From the NCBI GenBank assembly GCA_051453625.1, contig JBOZIK010000001.1, positions 295,746,439-295,810,438 on the forward strand: a DNA stretch of 64,000 nt, written 5' to 3'. Both the position numbers and the translations under genes were made by a program. This document shows, piece after piece, positions 9,701-22,760 of this stretch (positions are counted from its first letter, which is position 1; every line of letters starts with the position of its first letter). The notes beneath the pieces were generated by a model. It was not told where the DNA came from, searched no databases, and saw only the letters and a program-made list of their open reading frames with translations. Source of the DNA: Welwitschia mirabilis. Lineage: Eukaryota; Gnetophyta; Gnetopsida; Welwitschiales.

Positions 9701-12700
9701 TTCAGAATTTTCTTTTCTACATGATTCAGACAGTGGGTTCAACGGAGACAAAATAGTATCATCCAATAGGTTCACTGAGAAAGATCAAGCTTTCACAGAG
9801 CTTGATCATGCGGCCATCATAGGAGGAAAAATTGCAGTATGGTTGTTATGTCTGATTGCTTCGAATGATGAGGAATGCAGACTCATAATTCAAGGGTTTG
9901 ATGTGGTGGAAATGTTAAGTTACAGACTAGAAACCTGGTTTTCAAGGCAGTATCAGGTATGATGTCCAGAGCTACATTTGTCCCCTTTACCATCTTTTGC
10001 TCAGAAGCTACTGCATTGAAATCGGGAGCTCTTTAGTTCCAGTTTTTTTATTATGTTTCATTTTTCTTTTTTCTTAATTTGAGAATTGGTATATGCATCC
10101 ATGTTTATGTATTCCATACAAGTCTTTTCTGTAAATGACATGGAGGAGCAGTCTTTGATTTGCAAATGAGCAAGGAAAACAACATCAATTTTACTTGACA
10201 AACAAAACACCTGAACTTAAGCCTGCTAAGTACACCAAATCCTTTGTATTGTAAAAGTTAATAGCACACAATGTTAGAGAATAGGTCTTCTCTGTCAGAA
10301 GCATTATTTCAAATGCACTGTCTGTCAGATTGATTCTTAGAAGTGATTTTCGTTAGGTGGGTTTTGCTCTGGCAGTTTATGAAGCCAGCGCGATTAGTGT
10401 CCATTTTAGTGAGGCTGTTTACAAAAAGTTCTCTTTTTGAGCTGATATTCCAATCCATTCCCTGATGCCATTTGGACATGCCCTTTGTCAAGATGCACAT
10501 GGAAGCAACTTTCTAAAAATTGAGCTTGCATTCGAGCTTCAAAAAGTGGACTTGATATTTTCACTCGCGGAACACAATTTCATTGACTATGTTTAGTTTT
10601 CCATTCATTGACATCATCCCGATACCCTTTGATCACTAAAAGCTGAATCTGGACTGAACAAAACTCAGAGTGATCTCTCAATTTTTTTTAGTTGCAGCAT
10701 TTCTTCTTTTGAAAGGGCAGATATATAATCTCTTTGTTATATTTGGATGGTCATTAAAACAAACACCCTGAAGCCATGAACAACATGGGATTTCAACGAG
10801 GTGCCCATGGGAGTACATCAATTAAACCTATTACTAGTTGGTTCTTCGGAGCTTTTCATAGTTTATTTCCCAGTATTTTGAATGGCTTTAGTGGATTTTT
10901 TAGATACAAAATCATTTCTTCTTCTCTCTGTGCTGTAATTCTGGTTTCAATCAAGCTGAAACATAGTTGTTTCATTACTTGAACACTAATAGTAACAAAA
11001 TCCTATCAGAAATATGACTATTCAAAATCCTTTTATCATTGCTAGTACTGTAATTGAAGTTCAATGCAAGCCATGCTTTTGTATTCAATAGTGCAATGTG
11101 ATTTCTGCAAATAAAGAAACAAACTAGTAGTATGCAATTAAAAAAAAAAACAAAATAGTGCAAACCCATTTCGCTAGTTCCTCCGGAAACATTAGGTTCC
11201 CATTTCACATGATTTGACTGTAATGGATCCACTGTGCATTCCATCAGTTGCATCTGGTTCATAAAACTTGGGGTTGCTTTTTTTTTATTGTTATAATAAA
11301 TAATTCTAAATGGAATTATCTGTATGAATTGATTGTGTTTCCTTAAAACTTTTTACAAAATTGACTTTGGTAATTATGGCTCCTTTCAACAAATCTACAT
11401 TATCAGTATCATGCAAGCTGTTGAATATGTGTTTTCCACAATTTAGGTTTTGTGCTTGATATTTTCACTAAAATTTAAAACATATGCCCTGATGTGGATT
11501 TATGCAAAGCTTGGAAATGTCTCTTGAGATGTACCAATGGTTTGATCTCTATCCTCAATAGTGCTTCTTTTTGTTTTGAAAACAAAAAGTTCATTTTAGC
11601 ATAAGTAGATAGTCTGAGGCCAGTATACTGCTAATACACCTCCTTGTCTTCTCAGTAGCAGTAAGGGGAGTTTGACCTAGCTGCTTGCTTTTTACTGAAA
11701 GTAGCTAAATTACCATTTTGAAGTTGTCGTCTCACTTGTTTGTCCTTTAGCAAAGGGTACTGCTTTCTTTGGCTTAATTTCTAAGCTTTTACTTTAATAA
11801 TAATGAAGATTTAAAGTTGTTAGCGTTTATTGGACATGTAACAGGATAATGGACAAGCATGGGTCTGTGCATTATTACTGGCTATTTTATTCCAAACTAG
11901 AGGAGTCGTTGAGAAAACTTCCACGATGGCTGTTATATCATCCCTTTCCCCTATGCTGAGGTCTGAGACTTTTTCAGAAAGATATTTTTCGGCACAGGCT
12001 TTAGCTGGTCTTATTCGCAATGGAAGCAAGGAAACTATTATAAAAATTGCAAACTCAGGAGTCTGTGTGGATCTTATTTCATCTATTGGCAATGTGGGAT
12101 CAGATATTGGGAACGTCACTAGGTTGTCAGAGGAGTTTTCTTTGGTCTCCAATCCAGATCAAGTGATTCTAGAACAGCTTTTTCAGGTTGATGAGATCAG
12201 GGTAGGTGCAATGGCTCACAGATTAATACCTCCACTAGTAGAATTACTAAAGCCAGTGGCAGACCGAGAAGGTTCACCAGCTCTTGCCCTTTCCATTCTT
12301 ATTGAGATTGCAAAGTGCAATGATGGGAACAAATTGGCCATTGCTGAGGCAGGAGCTTTGGAATCCATAACAAAATATTTGTCATTAGGTCTTCAAGGAC
12401 CTACAGAAGAGGCTAGTACAGAGTTGTTACGAGTTCTTTTTGAAAACCATGAACTTTGTCACCACGAAGCTGTCATGGGTGCGGTAAAGCAGCTTGTAGC
12501 AGTTATACAACTGGGGTCAAGAAGTGCCAGATACAGTGCAATGAGAGCACTTGAAAGAGTATTTGATATAGAGAGGATAAAATACAGCGATACATCTAAG
12601 AAAGCTATTAAACCATTGCTAGAATGTATTGCTGCTGGAACGGAGGCAGAACAAAGTGCTGCAATTACTGCCCTTACCAAGCTATCAATGAATAATCCCA

Positions 12701-15700
12701 ACAAGGCAAATGCTATCGTAGAAGCTGAAATAAATCTGGTGGATTATTTGTACAAAATTCTTACTGCTCCCTCTTCTCTGCAACTTAAGGAATCTGCAGC
12801 TTATCTTTGTGCCATATTGTTTACAATTCCCAAGGCATGCATGACACCTTTAGCTTCAAAATGCATTAAGCCTCTCATAGAGCTTCTCTACTACTCCCCT
12901 ACGCTTCAGGAAGCCGGTTGTTCTGCACTTTCTAGGCTTATAGGTGATGAAGAATATGCAGAAATTGCTGCATGTTGTGGTGCAATATATCCACTAGTAG
13001 AAATAATAGCTGATGCAAATGACTCGTTGCTTGAAGCTGCTTTTAGTTGTCTGATAAAGCTTGCCAAATTTCAGCCTCGTTGCAAAGTCGAAATGGTCAA
13101 AGCTGGAATAATAGAAAATTCTTTAGAAACATTTCCTTATGTCCACGATTCTTTATGTAGCCTAATTGCAGAGCTTTTTCGGATTTTGACAGATACAAGC
13201 AGCATTGCAAAAAGCCCACACTCTGCAAAGTTGGTAGAGCCGCTATTCCTTGCACTGAGACGACCAGATTTGAGTACCTGGGGACAGCAGAATATATTGC
13301 AAACAATTGTCAATATAATGAAGAAGTCAAAAGATCATTCAACTTTGAAGCTAAGTGCAGACCAGGCAGTTGAGCCTCTTATTGGTTTCCTTGAATCATC
13401 ATCTACAATGGTGCAACAGCTTGGGGCAGAATTGGTTGCTCTTCTATTTGGTGAAGAGTTCTTTGAACGAGACGTTTTGACACAAAAAGCAGTTTCTCCA
13501 CTTGTACAACTTGCAAGTGGAGATGTTCACAGCTTGCAAGAGAAAGCCATCAAGGCTCTTGAAACTTTGTCACTAAGCTGGCCCAATGCAGTTGCAGAAG
13601 CAGGTGGTGTTGTTGAAATTGCGAAGCTTCTAATGCGAAACGATCTGAGACCTTTGAAAGAACTGTGGGAATCTGCTGCATTAGTACTTGCAAATATTCT
13701 GAGGTTCAGCTCCCAGTACTATTTCAAGGTGCCTCTATCTGTTCTAGTTAAAATGTTGAGATCCAATAATGAGGAAACTGTTAAAATAGCACTGAGTGCA
13801 CTAGTTGTGTTGGAGAGAGATGATGCAGCAAGTGGTGAGCAAATGGCAGATGTTGGGGCTGTAAAAGCCTTGCTGGAACTTTTGAAGTTTCATCAATGTG
13901 AAGAAGCAGCAGCTAGGTTACTTGAAACATTATTTAATAACAGCAAAGTGCGAGATATGAAAATAGCAAAGTATGCTATTGCTCCTTTGTCAGAGTATCT
14001 TCTTGATCCACAAAGTAGGGCACAATCAGGTCGACTATTAGTTGCTCTTGCTCTTGGAGATCTTTTCCAACATGATGGACTGGCTCGAACACATGATTCA
14101 GCTACAGCATGTCGGGCATTAGTCAGTGTTCTTGAAGATCAGCCCACTGAAGAAATGCAAATGGTGGCATTGTGTGCCTTGCAAAATCTGGTTGCAAACA
14201 GTCGGACTAATAGACGTGCTGTTGCAGAGGCTGGTGGAATTGCAGTAGTGCAAGAATTTCTGAATTCAACAAATTCAGATATAGCAGGACAGTCGGCAAT
14301 TTTGATGAAGCTCCTTTTCTCAAGTCATGTTCTCAAAGAATATGTTTCCATTGACCTCATACATTCCTTGACGGGTAAGGTTCAACCCTCTCCTTCCCTC
14401 CCTTTTTTCTTCCCCCCTTTCTCTCTCTTTGTCTTTCACTCTCTCACACACCCACACATTTCTGAAGGGTATCCTATATTAATATAACATGGAAATGGAT
14501 AGTGGTAGAACTTTCCATGGGGGAACAAAGACAAATGCCCCAGAACAGGCTCTACTGACTTTGACATGGATGTAGCAAAAACCATGGCAAATGCGTCCCA
14601 AACCCTTGCTATTACTAGGATGACATACTCCACCCATTATGCTTCCAAGAATCCCAAGCATGAAGCACACTTTTTTCTTACTTGAGCCCATATCCACGGG
14701 TTGTGTCCCAAAGAATGGCATTTATAAATTAGCATGACTCGTGACTCGTGACACACGAAGAAAGTGAAATTTCACTCTCAGCTCGTGAGTGACTTCAAGA
14801 CATAGTTGATTTTGACTCGATACACAAAACAATGAAAAAAAGGTCAAATAAAAAAGATGGAAAAACAATTTAATATTAATGTTTTCTGCATGAAATTTGT
14901 TCTTAAATGTATAGAACACAGTAATGCGTTTCAACACTAGGAAAATGATTTCAAATGACTGTTAGATACCAGTACAGATGAAGAATATAGGAAACAAAGT
15001 CCATTATGAACCTTTTCTATGGAATCATAGAATGAATTAATGAACTTTTTATTATATTAATAAAAAAGCACACAAAAAGTATATATTTGTTTCAAATATG
15101 CAAAATGCAACTTACAGAAGCAATAAGCCAATGTAGTGTCTAAAACATAAAATGAGGTGTTAAATCCAGTTTACTTAAAGTGTGGAAACCTTTTTAATCA
15201 AAAGTTAAAAAATTAAAAAGAGATCTTTATTGCATGCAACTGAGTCAACTTTTTTAAAACTAGAAAGAAACTCACTTTGATACAGGGATGCTAATTCAGA
15301 GAAAGTCAGTGGCTAAGGTTCACAGAGCCAACTCATAAGCGACGTGCCTTGAGTCGGAGAGTCGTCCTAGCAAACCATGAAAATTGTTTGCTGTTGATGC
15401 CTACTGGCATTTGCCAGGGATCTCTTACCCTCCAAATACTTGACCGAGTCAAGAAGACATCATGATAAACATCTCCTCTATGTCACTATTATGGGTTAGT
15501 TAACATTAGAATGATTTTTACCTTTCATCCACAGTACCATTGCCAACGAGCATAATGCATACTGAGTAAACCATGGAACATTATTTCTTTATTAAAAGCC
15601 AGGACCAACAGTAACAATGAGTACTTCTCTAAGGCGCATATGAAACCAACCTGGCATATCTCATTAATAAATCATGATTCAAACCTTATCCTGCAGTTCC

Positions 15701-16960
15701 CATCTTTATGGTTGCATTTGCTGATTTTGTTGTTACTCTTCTGTTGAGAGAGTTTTCCTCCTTTGACACTTCATATCTTTCTGTTCTTATTCCTTCCAAT
15801 CTAACTCATATGATTATTCTGACAGAATTATCTAAGTGGTTCATTTTCATTTTTCTTATCGCCTATCTAGACTGGTTCTGCTTCGTCTGTTTCAACTCCC
15901 AACTGGATTCTGTATACTGATTTAATGGAGTGATTTATGTTTTCAGAAACACCGCTTTAATAATTTTCTTTACAACTATATTATTGCTGGTCTATCTCAA
16001 TCTTTGTGTTATTGTTGCAGCTGCATTAGACAAAGATCTTTGGGCAAAAGGAACTGTAAATGAAAATATTGTCAAAGCAATCAACGTCATCTTCCGCAAT
16101 TTTTCCAAATTTCGTGGTACAGAAGTAGCTACAGTTTGCATTCAGCATTTGATTGGTGCTCTCAAGGCAGGATCTGAAGCAGCTCAAGCAGCTGCTTTAG
16201 ATGCATTATGTTTATTAAAGGATTCCTGGACTTCAATCCCAGCGGATGTGGGAAAGTCACAGGCAATGGCAGCAGCCGAGGCCGTTCCTATTTTGCAGTT
16301 GTTCATGACGTCGGGTCCTGAGCAATTCCAGGACAAGGCCGAGAGCTTATTAGAATGTCTGCCAGGAACTCTCGTTGTTACCATAAAGAAAGGCAACAAC
16401 TTGAAGCTGACATTGGGAAGCACAAATGCTTTCTGCAGATTGTCGTTTGGAAATGGGCCAGTTCGAGAAACAAAGGTGCGAGATCTTCATTGTTGTTTAA
16501 ACTATGCATTTTCAAAAGCATTTTTGCCTTCCTGCCCTTGAATTTCAATGCAAAAGCAAAATTTGTTTTGACTTTTGTTAATTTTGCAGGTCATCGCTCA
16601 AAACTTTTCCCCAGAGTGGAAACAGGAATTCGCTTGGGCATTTGATGCGCCCCCTAAAGGCCAAAAGCTACACATTACTTGCAAGAGCAAGAACACTTTC
16701 GGAAAGGTAGTCTTACTGATCGTTTCTCCAATAACCAGAACAAACCAGTTGAAGAGTTCTAGCCTGCAAGTGATTTAGGGTGAGACTAATCATCATTTCT
16801 TTTATCCTCTTTACAGGTTCTCATAGGAAAAGTAACTATTCAAAAAGACATAGTTGTAATGCTTGGCACAATAAGTGGGCAGTATCCTCTTGTTCCTGAG
16901 CAGAACAGGGATGGCACATTAAGATCTCTAGACATTGAGTTTCAATGGTCAAACAGATAG
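6736..16960 (+). CDS. CSI: Cellulose synthase interactive protein (CSI/POM2 family), ARM repeats + C2
   Basis: Coding exons: 6736-6746, 6875-9956, 11845-14374, 16021-16475, 16590-16706, 16817-16960. They sum to 6,339 nt, giving 2,112 residues plus TAG with every junction in frame; Arabidopsis CSI1 is about 2,150 residues. Family members link cellulose synthase complexes to cortical microtubules at the plasma membrane. Nearly all of the chain is armadillo repeats, clear examples being near residues 102-116 ([15 protein letters not shown]) and 485-530 ([20 protein letters not shown]). A variable acidic linker lies near 943-985 and a C2 domain near 1990-2112, ending [10 protein letters not shown] chose ATG 6736 because an in-frame stop precedes it at 6712 and splicing 6746 to 6875 gives [13 protein letters not shown], which lines up with the GL...MED start of the CSI1 core. 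The alternative start, ATG 6897, gives 2,101 residues. CSI1 versus CSI3 orthology is not resolved. Confidence 0.93.
6747..6874 (+). other. CSI intron after the 11-nt coding exon
   Basis: Donor CC|GTAAGT at 6747; acceptor CATTAG| ending at 6874. The split codon CC|A encodes Pro4. A second phase-compatible AG ends at 6781, but it would read through 6782-6896 and give a segment ([12 protein letters not shown]...) without similarity to the family. The 6874 acceptor is preferred on that ground; its pyrimidine tract is modest. Confidence 0.55.
9957..11844 (+). other. CSI intron between ARM exons (1,888 bp)
   Basis: Donor TATCAG|GTATGA at 9957; acceptor ATGTAACAG| ending at 11844; phase 0. Joining gives ...SRQYQ then [17 protein letters not shown], which matches the conserved family segment DNG...[12 protein letters not shown] across the junction. 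The interior is AT-rich. The ORFs at 10309-10500, 10776-10982 and 10975-11262 have no recognisable domain. No transposon core recognised. Confidence 0.95.
14375..16020 (+). other. CSI intron before the C-terminal ARM exon (1,646 bp)
   Basis: Donor ACGG|GTAAGG at 14375; acceptor TTGTTGCAG| ending at 16020; phase 1. The joined reading [17 protein letters not shown] matches the family's ITAAIEKDLW.TGTVN. Just after the donor there is a C/T-rich run (14390-14450). At about 14735-14820 and 15325-15365 the intron holds several GACTCG/CGAGTC-like words, which suggests an old repeat fragment, but I cannot name a family. Confidence 0.95.
16476..16589 (+). other. CSI intron within the C2 domain (114 bp)
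   Basis: Donor ACAAAG|GTGCGA; acceptor AATTTTGCAG|; phase 0. Joining gives [18 protein letters not shown], a canonical C2 strand-loop-strand (compare the family's TKV...NPEWDESF). Confidence 0.95.
16707..16816 (+). other. CSI last intron (110 bp)
   Basis: Donor GGAAAG|GTAGTC; acceptor CTTTACAG|; phase 0. Joining gives [16 protein letters not shown] followed by the C2 terminal strands and the stop at 16958. Confidence 0.95.
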
Positions 16961-17340
16961 TATTAGAGCCACTTGCCAAATTTGTGGAAGCTGTGTCTTC
17001 CTCCTCGCTTCAATTGGTTGGTAGTGATGTGGGTGGGCTTTTATCATTCTTTCGGTGAAGGTCGGTCTACTTGCTGTAATGGAATAATTGTTCGAACGGG
17101 TTTCGAAATGTCCATGTAAAGCAAGTGATGATATTCATAATAAGATTTCTACAATTTATTGCATTGTAAATCATTTCCTTATAGGTTTTTCACATTTCCT
17201 GCTGTTCCAATACTGCATACGCTGCAGATGGTTCTATCTCGTGTACAGACTGCAATGCTGTTCAGGATTACAAAGCCGAACCGTCACTGTAATTTTGAGA
17301 CCAGGCACAGAATAAAAGATGAATGGGAATAAAAATGAAG
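16961..17340 (+). terminator. CSI 3' untranslated region with poly(A) signals
   Basis: AATAAA occurs at 17311-17316 and again at 17328-17333, about 350 bp after the stop, in T-rich surroundings typical of plant 3' ends. The exact cleavage site cannot be seen. Confidence 0.55.
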
Positions 17341-20300
17341 CCATGCTGTCCGTATGCCTCTGAGGTCAAACTTCATGGCACGTTGGGATTTTGTTTCTCT
17401 TGGTGGGACTTTTCCAGACAGCATGTTCCACTTTTGTTCAGAGAGAACAGTGAGACCGTTCGATATTTTCTTATTTTTGAAATAGCAGGAACGGGAGCCC
17501 AACGGCAATGAAAGAGCCATATGCCAATTTATTGAATTAAGCATCTGATGAAAGTGCCACATGTTAATTATTGAGCTAGTTATTCATTCTTCAAGGATCC
17601 ATAAGCCACCGTTTACTTGCAATGTAGAATCAAAGGACTGTATCATGCTTCGGGTACAGACCTCACGTCTGATTACTTTTCAATCTGTATACTAACTTTT
17701 TAATTTTCTTTGCAAACTACTTATACAAAAATTCAATATATTGTAGATACCCTTTTTTTCTTATAAATCGGAGTTTCCCGCATTCCAGAGTTTCAAAAGT
17801 GCAGCTACATCATCATTCACAATATTCCAAAAATTCTCTAAAAACAGACTTAAGAGTGCACCAACCTTTGGAGCATTATTTGTTTTCATTTGAAATAAAG
17901 CTTTGTCGACAGATCTTCCCAAAAAAACAGCAATTCTGTAGCGTATTTTATCAGACAAATTCTTTGGCATGGCAGAAGTTTGTAACATGCCACAACACAC
18001 ACTAATTTTAGTTTACCTCCTCACTACGTCTATGATAAACTTCAAAATCGACATCTGTACTTGGATTTAGATATTTTGCTTTTTTTCCCTCCTGGATTTG
18101 GATTTGGATTAAGTTCAACGGCTACAGATCGTTATAGAACTTCATTTCAATTTCGACTATATTTTACGTATGTGGGAAATTGAAGTTCTATACGGATTTG
18201 TCGCTAATGCTCAAAAACCAAATATAGATTTCAATTTTAAGTGTGATTGTTGGCGTGATGCTCTTATACTTTTAGCAATCTAGAAATCTACATGTAGCTT
18301 TCAAGTTAGATTTGAGCAAAGCTTCTAAGGATGTGAATTAGAATTTTCATGAAAGGGCGATCAAAAGATTTGATTGTTCTAAACATCAGCAAAAATTGTT
18401 AAAAGCCTATATTACATTTTACTTCTTTCAATCCTTACAAATGGAGAATCCTAAGGCTACTTTAATAGTAAAACATAATTTGTAGGCTTTTGGATAAGAA
18501 TTCAAGCTGTAGGAGGACTTCCTAAATTTACTTGTATTCAGNNNNNNNNNNTTAATGGTAACCTTTTATTTTGTAGAGATGATGATCTTTTGAAAGATTT
18601 GTTCTATAAAACTTTTCCAAAAACATTTAGTTTTAATTTTGCTTAACTCTTTAAATGTCAGTCACAAAAAACAAAATGAAACACAAGAAACTCTGAATTA
18701 TTGAATTGGTAATCCCTGGAAAAATACTTTAATGTTCCTCTTTTTAAAGAAAGCAAAGATCATGGTGTAATGTTGCTGAAGTTATTCCCATTCAAATCGT
18801 TTGATGATTCAGGTATCCTTACTGGTCATATATGGCTACTATGTGATGCTTCTTGTTCCCTTGTTAAGAGTTAGGGACACCGGAAAGAACCAATTAGAAT
18901 TGTTTAACATTAACAATATTATAGTAATACACATATTATTGAGGCTTGAAAAAATTAGCTTACCTTATGCATACTATTTCATGGGGGACATTTCATAACA
19001 TGGGTAGATTTATCATGGCTAAGTTGGTTTAAGTCCATAAGAAAGACTAACACCTTATAAGTAGACAAATTCACATAAGCACATGTACAAGTCTTGATTG
19101 GTGGCTTATCATAGACCACCCTATTCTCGATCCCTTTGTTCGTGGCACTTATCTTATGAGCTCGTCAAGCATCATAAGTGCTTATAGCACAACCATTATT
19201 ACAATTGATGCCATCCAAGCTGTTGTAAGAGTTTGAGTACCCTTAAGATAACCCACCCTTCAGACTTGATGAGTTCTTCGAGGAGGCTCTTAAGAAGCAT
19301 AAATCATGGATGTAGAATATATAGGAAAAGACATAGAAGGAACTTCAAGATCAAACCACATCACCATGCAATTACACATAAGGGTCTTTCTGATTCACTA
19401 CATGACATTGTACAAGGATAATTATAAAAGGGTCTGATTTAAATTTTTTTTCAATAGGCGATTTAGTTATTTCTATAGACTTACATGCTTTTACAACAAG
19501 AGGAGATCAATTTATCTTAATTTATTTCATGTCATGGTTAAATGATCAATACCTTAAAATTTGTTGTTTATTAGTGTCAAACCCTCTAATCCCATTGTAA
19601 AGACCCTAAATTGAAAATAGCCTAAAAGATTCTCTTGTGCACTATTGTTAGAAGTCCCTCTATAAATTGGCTTTAACAAGGCATCATTATTTTTTTGTTA
19701 TTATTGGTTAAGCTAAAGTCATTATGATAAGGTATAAAGTGAAACCACATAACTTTTAATGTATGCTAGTAAGCACTACAACATCTTAGGTATTGACCTA
19801 AGGCATTAAGTGGGGTTGAAGAGAATTGTATGATGTAAATTGTGCCATGTTGAGCTCATCCCATAATGATTTAAAAAGATGTTTGAGCTAATCCCTATTT
19901 CCACAAAGAGGATAACAATCTAAGTATCCTATAGAATGGTAGTAATCTAATTGTGAGTGAACTTTAGTCAATTTGCCTCTCGTTAGGATTGACATATACA
20001 ACATACATAGGTAAGCCATTACTTAAAATGAAACTTTGAACTTTTAGAAATTAAATATTCTTCATGAAAAGTTAATCACAAAATAATCTTTTTACGCACT
20101 CAACAATGTTCTAAAATTTATAGGATTAAAATAAAGAATTCCTTTAGTTATCACTAAATAGCTTTGTATTTTGACACTTTATTTGCAAAAGTGCATTTTT
20201 TGAGTTTGTCCAAATTTCTATGTCATCTTCCTTCGGGTGCTTAGTAGGCTTTAGAAAAGATGTCGCATTATAATATCATTGTATTTTAGGAACATACCTT

Positions 20301-21065
20301 TTATCTCTTTTGCAAAGCCTTTAAATTTTGTCACTGTATAAGCTTTATCATTTGTTTTGAACACCTTTGTACACTAATCTACATGACTAAATGTCCAAAA
20401 AGACGTCTAATTTCATTTCCTACTATAGCCCTACCCAAGCTAAAAGGCCTCATTATTAAATATTTCAAGTAGATTAATGTTAGGTCAAAGATGTCCAGGG
20501 TTCCTTAGAAGAAACAAATCCTTTGTCTTCTGTGGTGCTTTTTCCATCTCCTAGCTTTCTTGATAATTTTCTCAAATCCTAGGAATTAAAAGTTCTTTTT
20601 GTCATATCCAAGCATATAAATTCTTCTCTGCAAAAACCATGTTACATTCCCAATTACATAAGTCAAAGGTAGATATCATAGAAAAGGATACATCTTTATC
20701 CTCATTTTTTCTAACTAGAGTTTTAAATATCAAATCCTCTTCATAATGTCATCTAACTAAAATTTTCCCTCTTGTTTTAGCTTGTAATTGGAACTTGCTT
20801 TCTTTTTCATGGCACTTAACATGGGCTCCTAAGGATTCTTTCTTTCGGTAGAATGAAATTGTTGAGTTTTTGCTCCTTTAGAAACTTAGATGGTTTATCT
20901 TTTATCTCACATTTCCTTAATAGTAAATCAAATATATTATTAACATGCTTGGCTATGAATTTAAAAGAACTCAAAAATCTATGAGGTAATCATAATACCT
21001 ATACTTCCTAAAGGAGGTATGATCATTAAAAGTTTTGAGTTTGACATTTCAACATCACCACCCAG

Positions 21066-21067
<2 letters not shown>
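17341..21067. other. AT-rich intergenic sequence, no gene recognised
   Basis: Only short ORFs, with no domain signature. A 10-N gap lies at 18542-18551. At 18133-18192 TATAGAACTTC and GAAGTTCTATA form an 11-bp perfect inverted repeat about 37 bp apart. Sequence near 21003-21050 (GGAGGTATGATCATTAAAAG) recurs in diverged form at about 23545-23570 and, more weakly, near 780-830 and 3760-3800, so it belongs to a dispersed repeat. Confidence 0.5.

Positions 21068-21101
<34 letters not shown>
21068..21101. repeat. (AG)n microsatellite
   Basis: Seventeen uninterrupted AG dinucleotides, directly 3' of the dispersed repeat fragment that ends in a CAACATCACC-like word. Confidence 0.98.
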
Positions 21102-21103
<2 letters not shown>

Positions 21104-21321
21104 AGTAAAAAAATATGTTCAACCTTCCTATACTCAATCTTCTCAATCTTAGTCCTTCCTTTTCCCTATGTACAATAGATACTTAACATGCTTTAAGTGT
21201 AATAGTTCAATAAAGGACATATCACATTAATCGTCAAATTTACTATATAAGCTAAATATGAAATTAACACCCCTTTACTAATAAGGTCTATTTTAGAATT
21301 GGCAACATAGAATTTTAGACA

Positions 21322-22016
21322 NNNNNNNNNNNNNNNNNNNNNNNNNNNNNNNNNNNNNNNNNNNNNNNNNNNNNNNNNNNNNNNNNNNNNNNNNNNNNNN
21401 NNNNNNNNNNNNNNNNNNNNNNNNNNNNNNNNNNNNNNNNNNNNNNNNNNNNNNNNNNNNNNNNNNNNNNNNNNNNNNNNNNNNNNNNNNNNNNNNNNNN
21501 NNNNNNNNNNNNNNNNNNNNNNNNNNNNNNNNNNNNNNNNNNNNNNNNNNNNNNNNNNNNNNNNNNNNNNNNNNNNNNNNNNNNNNNNNNNNNNNNNNNN
21601 NNNNNNNNNNNNNNNNNNNNNNNNNNNNNNNNNNNNNNNNNNNNNNNNNNNNNNNNNNNNNNNNNNNNNNNNNNNNNNNNNNNNNNNNNNNNNNNNNNNN
21701 NNNNNNNNNNNNNNNNNNNNNNNNNNNNNNNNNNNNNNNNNNNNNNNNNNNNNNNNNNNNNNNNNNNNNNNNNNNNNNNNNNNNNNNNNNNNNNNNNNNN
21801 NNNNNNNNNNNNNNNNNNNNNNNNNNNNNNNNNNNNNNNNNNNNNNNNNNNNNNNNNNNNNNNNNNNNNNNNNNNNNNNNNNNNNNNNNNNNNNNNNNNN
21901 NNNNNNNNNNNNNNNNNNNNNNNNNNNNNNNNNNNNNNNNNNNNNNNNNNNNNNNNNNNNNNNNNNNNNNNNNNNNNNNNNNNNNNNNNNNNNNNNNNNN
22001 NNNNNNNNNNNNNNNN
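21322..22016. other. Assembly gap, 695 N
   Basis: Run of N. The flanks are AT-rich intergenic DNA with no shared sequence across the gap. Confidence 0.99.
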
Positions 22017-22660
22017 TCTTTAAATGAAATATAGTTATGATGCAATACTCTTTTTTAATAGATTTAGGTTGGGTGTTAAATATTACTAAACTTTTAGTCT
22101 TATAGGAATAAGACTATAAACTTGCATACATGTTCCTAATTTGCAGTGATAGGCAAAAAATATTTCTCATGTTAAAGATCTATAGATCAACCCATTCTCT
22201 CATATTGTGAATAAAGCTAAGAATGCCCTTTATATCTTATTTATTCTTGCTTGTTAACCGTGACACATTTTAAGACTTTAATTGTTGTTCTAATTTAGTG
22301 ACCTATTTTTGCTTTTGTTCCCAAGAATATATATTGAGAAGGATGAAGGTACAATTCCGAAACCTACGAGTGAAATGAATACATGTACTCTTATGTATAT
22401 TAGATTAGTGACTTAAAGAGTTCTTCTCTTAAAGGAATTATTTTAAAATTAGAGCTTTATGCTCTTCTATCATAGGAAGAAAGACTTTTATGAAGTTTTC
22501 ACATAAAGTAATATCATTCCAAGTTATGCAGTTCTCATTAAGGGGTTTTAGCTCTATTTTACTATATTCTCAATACAAGATAATTCTAGGAATCTATGCA
22601 TAAGGATTGTTCATATTATGATAGGAAATATGACTTGTGTTAAAAACATTCACCTTTGAT

Positions 22661-22760
22661 TCATCAATTTGCTACTACCTTCGATTCTCCTTACTTTTTA
22701 TGGATTTTTATCATCAATTTGCTACTACCTTCGATTCTCCTTACTTTTTATGGATTTTTA
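22661..22760. repeat. Exact 50-bp tandem duplication
   Basis: The unit beginning TCATCAATTTGCTACTACCT occupies 22661-22710 and is repeated without a mismatch at 22711-22760. Identity implies a recent slippage event or an assembly duplication. Confidence 0.95.

Noticed and set aside
14375-14487. C-terminal tail [11 protein letters not shown]... of the 11926-14487 frame
   Set aside because: Read-through into the intron after donor GTAAGG at 14375. The conserved protein continues at 16021.
15930-16020. Start of the 15930-16541 frame ([10 protein letters not shown]...)
   Set aside because: Intron sequence upstream of the acceptor TTGTTGCAG. Similarity to CSI begins exactly at 16021.
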